Position numbers and translations under genes: made by a program. The notes below the pieces were generated by a model. The model made no database searches, was not told the DNA's origin, and saw only the letters and a program-made list of their open reading frames with translations. A stretch of 64,000 nt of DNA from DASWIG01 sp965371445 (GTDB taxonomy: Bacteria > Acidobacteriota > Thermoanaerobaculia > Multivoradales > J023): the NCBI GenBank assembly GCA_965371445.1, contig CBDUYN010000030.1, positions 5,422 through 69,421 of the forward strand, written 5' to 3'. Positions 58,449-64,000 of this stretch are shown here, one piece after another (position 1 is the stretch's first letter; each line of letters starts with the position of its first letter).

Positions 58449-59801
58449 ATGGTACGAAGGAAGACGATCTGCGGATTCTTGCTGGCGACGAGTTGGATCC
58501 TCCTCTCCGGCGTCGTGTGGGGTCAGGAGGAGGGGAGCGCGGAGCCGGCTCAGGAAGCGGTGGCGGTCGAGGCCGAGGTAGCGGCCGGCGACGAGCTCCC
58601 CTCAGCCGCGCCCGCCGACCCCTTCGACGTCGAAGCCGCCACCCGGGCCTACCTGGCGAAGCAGTCGCCCGAGGAGAAGGAACGCTCCGACAGCTATTTC
58701 GAGGGCGGCTACTGGCTGCAGCTCTGGGGCTTCCTCTACGGCCTCGGCGTGGCCTGGCTCCTGCTCGGCACCCGCTTCTCGGCGAAGATGCGCGACCTGG
58801 CGCGGAGGGTGACCCGGTTCCGGGCGGTGCATACCACGCTCTACGCGGTGCAGTACATCCTGGCGACGACGATCCTGGGCTTTCCCCTGACTCTCTACCA
58901 GGGCTTCTTTCGCGAGCACCAGTACGGTCTGGCGACCCAGGGCTTCGGCGGCTGGATGGGCGACCAGGCGAAGGGGCTGGGAGTGGGGCTCGTCCTGATG
59001 CCGATCCTGCTCGTGGCGCTCTATGCCGTTTTTCGGCGGGCACCCCGTACCTGGTGGCTCTGGGGCGCGGCGGTGGCCCTCGTCTTCCTGATCTTCGTGA
59101 TCCTGATCGCCCCCGTCTACATCGCGCCGCTTTTCAACGACTACACGCCACTTGACGACCCCGAGGTGGTCGATCCGATCCTCGGGATGGCGCGGGCCAA
59201 CGGCGTCGGAGTCGACAACGTCTACCAGTTCGACGCCTCCCGCCAGTCGAAGCGGATCAGCGCCAACGTCAGCGGCTTTCTCGGCACCATGCGCATCTCC
59301 TTGAACGACAACCTCCTGGAGCGCTGCACGTTGCCGGAGGTCAAGGCGGTGATGGCACACGAGATCGGCCACTACGTATTGAACCACGTCTACGAGTCGA
59401 TCGTCTTCTTCGCCGTCGTCCTGACGCTGGCTTTTGCCTTCGTCCGCTTCGCCTTCGAGGCGGCGAGGGCGCGCTGGGGGGAGCGGTGGGGGATAGAGGG
59501 CATCGCCGACGTCGCCGGCCTGCCGCTCCTCGGCGCGACCCTCTCGGTCTTCTTCCTCTTGATGACGCCGGTCTTGAACACCTACATCCGGGTCAACGAG
59601 GCGGAGGCCGACATCTTCGGCCTGAACGCCGCCCGCGAGCCCGAGGGCTTCGCCGAGACGGCGCTCAAGCTAGCCGAGTACCGCAAGCTCGATCCGGGTC
59701 CGTTCGAGGAATGGTTCTTTTTTGACCACCCGAGCGGCCGGGCGCGGATCGAGATGGCGATGCGATGGAAGGCCGAGCACCTGGACGAGCCTGTCCGGTA
59801 G
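58449..59801 (+). CDS. M48 family membrane metalloprotease (Ste24-like)
   Basis: 450 residues with signal peptide-like start and a further set of hydrophobic segments, as in CAAX prenyl protease 1/Ste24 and its M48 N-domain. The zinc site is VMAHEIGHYVLNHV near 301, with the third ligand in RVNEAEADIFGLNAA near 385. Before it lies SKRISANVSGFLGTMRISLNDNLLE, typical of the family. It likely cleaves membrane or exported proteins. AGGAGA lies seven bases before the ATG. Confidence 0.92.
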   Translation: MVRRKTICGFLLATSWILLSGVVWGQEEGSAEPAQEAVAVEAEVAAGDELPSAAPADPFDVEAATRAYLAKQSPEEKERSDSYFEGGYWLQLWGFLYGLGVAWLLLGTRFSAKMRDLARRVTRFRAVHTTLYAVQYILATTILGFPLTLYQGFFREHQYGLATQGFGGWMGDQAKGLGVGLVLMPILLVALYAVFRRAPRTWWLWGAAVALVFLIFVILIAPVYIAPLFNDYTPLDDPEVVDPILGMARANGVGVDNVYQFDASRQSKRISANVSGFLGTMRISLNDNLLERCTLPEVKAVMAHEIGHYVLNHVYESIVFFAVVLTLAFAFVRFAFEAARARWGERWGIEGIADVAGLPLLGATLSVFFLLMTPVLNTYIRVNEAEADIFGLNAAREPEGFAETALKLAEYRKLDPGPFEEWFFFDHPSGRARIEMAMRWKAEHLDEPVR

Positions 59802-60004
59802 CCGGGTAGCCGGTTGCGCATGATTAGAGGGTTCATGTCTGAGCATCTGTATCCCGGTCGCACACATTCCGACCCCGGGTAGGATGGGCCGGGGCGACGT
59901 CGCGCCAGCGACCCACCGTAGCCAGGCACAGCAGCTCATGCAGAACGCACTCGTGTACAACCCGACCAGGCCGCGGGGGAGGGTCTTCGGAGGCGGGCGG
60001 CTCT
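59802..60004. other. Short intergenic gap
   Basis: About 200 bases between the M48 and MMPL genes. No element found beyond GGAGG near 59990, a possible ribosome site for the next gene. Confidence 0.4.
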
Positions 60005-62338
60005 ATGACGTCTGCACGGATCGGTAGTGGCTTGACGTCGCTCTTGCGCCGGAGCGTGCTCTTTCGCCCGGTGCGCCTTCTCCTCTTCGTCCTGGCCCTC
60101 ACCCTGATCCCGGCGTCTGCCCTGCCGCGGCTCGAGCTACGCACCGACGGAGCCGCCCTCCACCCCACCGGCAACCCCGTCGTCGAAGCGACGCGCAAGG
60201 ACCGCGGGGTCTTCCACGATCCCGAGCAGGTCATCCTCCTTCTGAGCTCCCGCGCCGCCGGTCCGGCCGTCGAGTCCGCCGCCGGTTTCCGTACCGTGAG
60301 ACGACTCCACTACGCCCTCGGCAAGCTGCCGGCGGTCGAGGCCCGGCGGGTGCGCTCCCTTTTTTCCCTGCTCGATCCGCCGCCGGACCTGAAATCTCTG
60401 GCGATCCGTCCCTTCCTGAGCCACGTTCCCACCGAGTCCGCCGAGTTTGCGGCCCTGGTCGACCGGATCCGGACCCAGGAGGTCGCCAGCGGTCTCTACC
60501 TCTCCCAGGACGGCCGCACGGCGGCTTTCTACCTCCCCCTGGCCCGGGGCCATGGCCGTCCGGAGCTGGTCTCGCAGCTCCGGGCCTGGGTCGCCGGGCA
60601 GGACGAGATCGACTTCGACCTGCGGCTCACCGGTCCGGTGATGGCGGAAGTCCTCTTGGGGGGCCGGGTGCTGCGCGACCTGGCACGGCTCACCCCGCTC
60701 ATGGTGTTGGTCGTCGCCGTTCTGCTCTTCGTCGTCCTCGCCAGCCCCGGAGGCGTCGTCATTCCCCTGGTCGAGGTGGTGATGGTATTGACCTGGACCC
60801 TCGGAGCGATGGCCTGGTGTGGCGTCCCGGTGACGCTGGTCACCACCATCCTGCCGGCGGTGCTGACGGCCTTGGCCGTGACCGACGAGATCCATCTTCT
60901 GGAGAGGTACCAGGCGCACCTGGTGGCGGGCGCCGGGGCCGGGGCCGGCAGCTCCGGCCGGCAGCGGGCCATGGCGTCGGCGCTCGATGACGTGGGCTGG
61001 CCCATCGCGGTGACCTCGCTGAGCACCGCCCTCGGTTTCCTCTCCTTTCTGACCGCGGCCATGGCCCCGGTCCGGCACTTCGGGGTTTTCGCCGCCCTGG
61101 GGATCGTGGTGGCGATGATCCTGAGCTTCACCTTCATCCCCGCCCTCGCCGTCGTGCTGCCGGCGGCGTGGCTCCGGCCCCGGCGGGACCGGGGGAAATC
61201 CCTGCCCGGACACGAAAGGCTCCTCCTCCGGCATGGCCGCCGGGGCTGGTGCCTCGCCGGCCTCCTCGTGGTGCTCGCCGTGCCGGGGCTTTTCCGGCTC
61301 ACGGTACAGGACTCCTGGATCGACAACTTCGATCCCGCATCGGACCTGGTGTCCGCCGAGCGGGATTTCAACGCCCATTTCTGGGGCTCGTATCGTTTCG
61401 ACGTCGTTCTCACCAGCCCGCGGTTGCTGTATTTCCACCAGCCGAAAGGGATTCGCCTAGTGGAGGAAGTGGTCGCCCTGGCCGGCGCGGGACCCCGGGT
61501 GGGAGGGGTGGCCAGCCACCTGATCCCGTTCGGGATCATCGCCGGGACCCTGGGGGAGAAAGGCCCCCTTTCCTCCCTCTCTTCCCGCACCCTGACCCGG
61601 ATCGCCGCGCTTTCCAGCTTTATCCGGTCGCGGGTGGATCTCGACCACTACCTCCTCCCCGGAGCCCGGAAGGTGCGGATACGGTTGTTCGTCAACAGCC
61701 CCGACTACCGCCAGGCCACCGCCCTCGAGGAGCACCTGGCCCGGGGACTTCCGCCGCTTCTGGCGGACCGGGAGGCGAGCTACTCCCTGAGCGGCGACCT
61801 GCCGGTTGCCGTCGAGGTGGTGCGGGCCGTCGTCGGCAACCAGCTGCGTTCCCTGGCCGCGGCCCTGGGGGCCGTCGGCGTGCTCCTGGCGCTCGTCCTG
61901 GGCAGCGTACGGGCGGCCGGCATCCTCCTCTCGCCCCTCGTCGTGACCCTCGTCGTGCTCCTGGGTGGCATGGGCTACGCCGGCCTTCCCCTGGGGATCG
62001 CCAGCAGCATGTTCGCCGCCCTGGCGGTCGGCGTCGGCGTCGACTTCGCCCTGCACTTCGCCCACGCCTACCGGCGCCAGCGGGCCGCGGGCTGGAAAGG
62101 CGAGCCCGGCGGCGAGCAGGCCACCCGCGCCACGCTGGTCGGCGCCGGCCGGGCCATCCGCTGGAACGCCCTGGTCCTCTCCCTGGGATTCCTGGTGTTG
62201 ACCTTCTCGGCCCTCAAACCCAACCACAGCCTGGGCTGGCTCCTCGCCGCCGCGATGACGGTGTCCTACGCTGCCACCCTCCTCCTGCTCCCTCCCCTTC
62301 TCGAACATTGGCTGGACAGCCGGGAGAATCAGGTGTAG
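60005..62338 (+). CDS. MMPL/RND-type exporter
   Basis: 777 residues. A first helix (VRLLLFVLALTLIPASALP) is followed by a large periplasmic loop, five helices with LTALAVTDEIHLLERYQAHL near 297 in the place of the typical GxDxxxF/LRY helix 4, a second loop, and a repeat of the helix bundle (LAVGVGVDFALHFAHAYRRQR near 680). The duplicated layout and the GVDFALH motif mark RND/MMPL transporters that export lipids or small molecules with proton motive force. No partner gene shows the substrate. Confidence 0.9.
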   Translation: MTSARIGSGLTSLLRRSVLFRPVRLLLFVLALTLIPASALPRLELRTDGAALHPTGNPVVEATRKDRGVFHDPEQVILLLSSRAAGPAVESAAGFRTVRRLHYALGKLPAVEARRVRSLFSLLDPPPDLKSLAIRPFLSHVPTESAEFAALVDRIRTQEVASGLYLSQDGRTAAFYLPLARGHGRPELVSQLRAWVAGQDEIDFDLRLTGPVMAEVLLGGRVLRDLARLTPLMVLVVAVLLFVVLASPGGVVIPLVEVVMVLTWTLGAMAWCGVPVTLVTTILPAVLTALAVTDEIHLLERYQAHLVAGAGAGAGSSGRQRAMASALDDVGWPIAVTSLSTALGFLSFLTAAMAPVRHFGVFAALGIVVAMILSFTFIPALAVVLPAAWLRPRRDRGKSLPGHERLLLRHGRRGWCLAGLLVVLAVPGLFRLTVQDSWIDNFDPASDLVSAERDFNAHFWGSYRFDVVLTSPRLLYFHQPKGIRLVEEVVALAGAGPRVGGVASHLIPFGIIAGTLGEKGPLSSLSSRTLTRIAALSSFIRSRVDLDHYLLPGARKVRIRLFVNSPDYRQATALEEHLARGLPPLLADREASYSLSGDLPVAVEVVRAVVGNQLRSLAAALGAVGVLLALVLGSVRAAGILLSPLVVTLVVLLGGMGYAGLPLGIASSMFAALAVGVGVDFALHFAHAYRRQRAAGWKGEPGGEQATRATLVGAGRAIRWNALVLSLGFLVLTFSALKPNHSLGWLLAAAMTVSYAATLLLLPPLLEHWLDSRENQV

Positions 62339-62399
62339 AATATTCAGAATGGATTCTCCACAGTTAATGAGCTCTCCCCGGGGGGCAAGGAGGCACGCG

Positions 62400-63740
62400 A
62401 TGTCGAAGCAGACGCGAGGGACCCTCACCACAGGAGCCCTGGCGCTCGTGGCGGCCAGCCTGGCCACCCTTCTGATCCTCCACAGCCTCAGCGGCACGGG
62501 CTCCGTCGAAGCCAGCCCTGCCGGCGAGGGGCAAGGAGCCCCTGGCAGCGTGGGTCAGGACGTCGGCAAGTTTCTGCCGCCGTCGGACCTCTTCACGTCC
62601 TCGGGGACGCTCTTTCTCTTCCTGGGGACAGAGCTGCTCATCCCCGTCAACGTGACCTTGAGCTCCGCCGGCCTGCAGCCGACCACCGTGACCCGCACTC
62701 CGCCCCCCTACGTCACCGGCGTCCCGATCGTCACCGAGATCGTCCAGATGGAGCTCGCCGGCACCGCGGAGGGGATCGGGCGGGTGTTGGTGCGGCAGCG
62801 GATCGACCAGCCTTCCCTCGGCAGCGTTCAGGACGTGGTCGCCGAACCGACAGGGGATTTCGTCTCCGGGGACAGCTTCTTCGACGTCTTCGTGGACGTC
62901 ATCCTGGAAGACACCGGACAGGTCCTCGACACCGGCCTCGTACCGATCCGGATGCAGGCCACCAACGTCACGAGCCTCCCGCCCCTGGGTCAGCCCTACT
63001 TCAACCTGGGCCAAGTGGAGCTCTTCGAAAAAGGGAGCGAGCTATCGGTAGGATTCGTCGTCGACGTCATGCACCAGCCGGACGACCCCTTCGATCCCCC
63101 GGATCCGACCCCGGATCAGGACTGCGTCTCCTCCAGCGCTCAGTCGACGATCACCTTCGACGTCAACGACGTGGCCTGTGCCAGCGGCGAGCCGCTGAGC
63201 CTCGCGCAGCTCAGCATGACGCAACCGGCGATCGTCGATCTCGATCCTCCCCCCTACACCACGGGAATCGACATCCAGACGGAGCTCGTCCAGCTTGAGC
63301 TGACCGGTGCGACGCCGCAACTCGGCACGGTGACGGTCAGCGAGAGGGCCGACCGCAAGTCGCGGGGCAAGATCGAGAACGTCGTGGCCAGCGCCGGTGA
63401 CTTCGTCGTCGGCGACAGCTTCTTCGACGTCTTCGTGGAGGTCGATATTCCCTTGACGGGCCAGATGCTCCACACCGGACAGAGCACGGTGCGCATGGAA
63501 AACGGTGCGATCACCGAGCTGCCGCCGTTTCAGACCAGCTACCTGGCACCTCCCGCGACGCCGCAGATCGTCCCCCTCTACGACACCGCCACCCTGGTGC
63601 AGGTGGGCTGGCTGTGCCACGCCTCCCACATCCTCGTGGCGGCGGTCGACTGTGTCACCGGCGTACCGGTGAACATCTTCGAGGACGGTTTTGAATCCGG
63701 GGACACCTCCATGTGGTCCGCCACCGTGCCTCCTCCTTGA
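62400..63740 (+). CDS. Secreted protein with two internal repeats and DGFESGDTSxWS tail
   Basis: About 446 residues. AAGGAGG is eight bases before ATG 62400, preferred over ATG 62349; a signal-anchor follows (ALALVAASLATLLILHSL). Two repeats cover about 95-205 and 260-370: PPPYxTGxxIxTExVQxEL, GDFVxGDSFFDVFVxVxxxxTGQxLxTG. The C-terminus reads IFEDGFESGDTSMWSATVPPP, matching the tail of the protein at 36562. The function is unknown; the tail may direct surface sorting. Confidence 0.75.
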   Translation: MSKQTRGTLTTGALALVAASLATLLILHSLSGTGSVEASPAGEGQGAPGSVGQDVGKFLPPSDLFTSSGTLFLFLGTELLIPVNVTLSSAGLQPTTVTRTPPPYVTGVPIVTEIVQMELAGTAEGIGRVLVRQRIDQPSLGSVQDVVAEPTGDFVSGDSFFDVFVDVILEDTGQVLDTGLVPIRMQATNVTSLPPLGQPYFNLGQVELFEKGSELSVGFVVDVMHQPDDPFDPPDPTPDQDCVSSSAQSTITFDVNDVACASGEPLSLAQLSMTQPAIVDLDPPPYTTGIDIQTELVQLELTGATPQLGTVTVSERADRKSRGKIENVVASAGDFVVGDSFFDVFVEVDIPLTGQMLHTGQSTVRMENGAITELPPFQTSYLAPPATPQIVPLYDTATLVQVGWLCHASHILVAAVDCVTGVPVNIFEDGFESGDTSMWSATVPPP

Positions 63741-64000
63741 GCCTGCCTGCCTGGGTGCACCGGGCTACCGGGTCGCGACCGACCTCATCACCCGCCACGA
63801 CTGGAAGGGCGACTTCGCGAGCGACCGCCCCGCGGACGAAGTCCGCGGCCGGTTGCGTTGCGGCAAGGCGAAACGGTGTCGGCACCTCCCGCTGGCGGAC
63901 GGACCGCGGCTCGTGGAGCTGCTGTATCGCCCAGGTCGAGCCGGCGCGTCCCGCCTGCCGTAGGGACGAAGTCCCCTCTGCTGCCGAATTAGGTGGACCA
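63741..64000. other. Intergenic end of the window
   Basis: No gene supported. Contains the two GAA-loop hairpins noted at 63830-63975. The next gene lies outside the window. Confidence 0.4.
63830..63975. repeat. Two REP-like GAA-loop hairpins
   Basis: CCGCGGAC-GAA-GTCCGCGG at 63830-63848 and GGGAC-GAA-GTCCC at 63963-63975 share the core GGACGAAGTCC. They have no T-run, so termination is not indicated. The style matches the palindromes near 7.14 kb. Confidence 0.5.

Noticed and set aside
58255..59043. Long leftward frame extending the exported protein at 57751 through the M48 gene
   Set aside because: It is antisense to a real gene with Ser/Arg/Pro-rich composition; the plausible start gives a signal segment at 58254.
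63691..63963. Small rightward frame at the end of the window
   Set aside because: It begins inside the previous gene, has no ribosome site and translates the hairpin region.
63741..63975. Rho-independent terminator after the last gene
   Set aside because: The stems lack a T-run and sit more than 90 bases after the stop; they look like REP palindromes.

Overview
The window is strongly G+C-rich bacterial DNA. Several things point to Acidobacteriota, possibly a Thermoanaerobaculia-like lineage: a MacB/FtsX permease without its ATPase, of the kind called acidobacterial duplicated orphan permease; secreted proteins ending in DGFESGDTSxWS; and four copies of a roughly 100-residue LCLN-RFRVEV-W...FWVF module that I associate with secreted proteins of that phylum. 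The assignment is inference from gene content. I saw no rRNA, tRNA or CRISPR.

Layout. 1-6.4 kb: end of an OPT transporter, then a tightly packed operon (TPR/HExxH protein, DUF4159, MoxR ATPase, DUF58). 6.4-9.4 kb: Uma2-type nuclease, REP-like hairpins, a secreted phospholipase-D-like protein and a kinase remnant. 9.37-13.2 kb: a rightward set of radical SAM enzyme, ATP-grasp ligase and arginase-family ureohydrolase. 13.2-35.9 kb: a leftward operon converging on it, driven by a TTGACA-N17-CATAAT promoter. It encodes an orphan permease, three lipopeptide synthetase proteins (FAAL-ACP-C; A-T-C-A-T; MT-dock-C-A-T-C-A-T-C) and a LuxC-LuxE-like fusion. This is the main find: a biosynthetic locus that should start from a fatty acid, extend it by four building blocks (the last two predicted as valine) and end without a thioesterase.

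36-48.5 kb is a gene graveyard. It holds a chimeric relic built from pieces of two loci elsewhere in the window, a large secreted Ig-like protein broken by one base, a zinc-ribbon/FHA gene broken by one base, a transposase remnant, a phosphoesterase remnant, and a vWA protein inverted into the tail of an HD-domain gene. 48.5-64 kb returns to intact genes: amino-acid permease, amidohydrolase, GH3/beta-lactamase fusion, a small membrane protein, a CNNM-type transporter, a secreted PA/Calx-beta metalloprotease, an M48 protease, an MMPL/RND exporter and a secreted two-repeat protein.

Functional reading. The FAAL activates a fatty acid as acyl-AMP and loads it on the adjacent ACP, and the condensation domains pass it along NRPS-2 and NRPS-3. 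A last condensation domain and the LuxC/LuxE-like reductase are the only visible candidates for release or end-group chemistry. The convergent radical SAM, ATP-grasp and ureohydrolase genes may supply or tailor a building block, but membership in the same pathway is unproven. Coordinates of domains are estimated from motif positions; no database search was possible.
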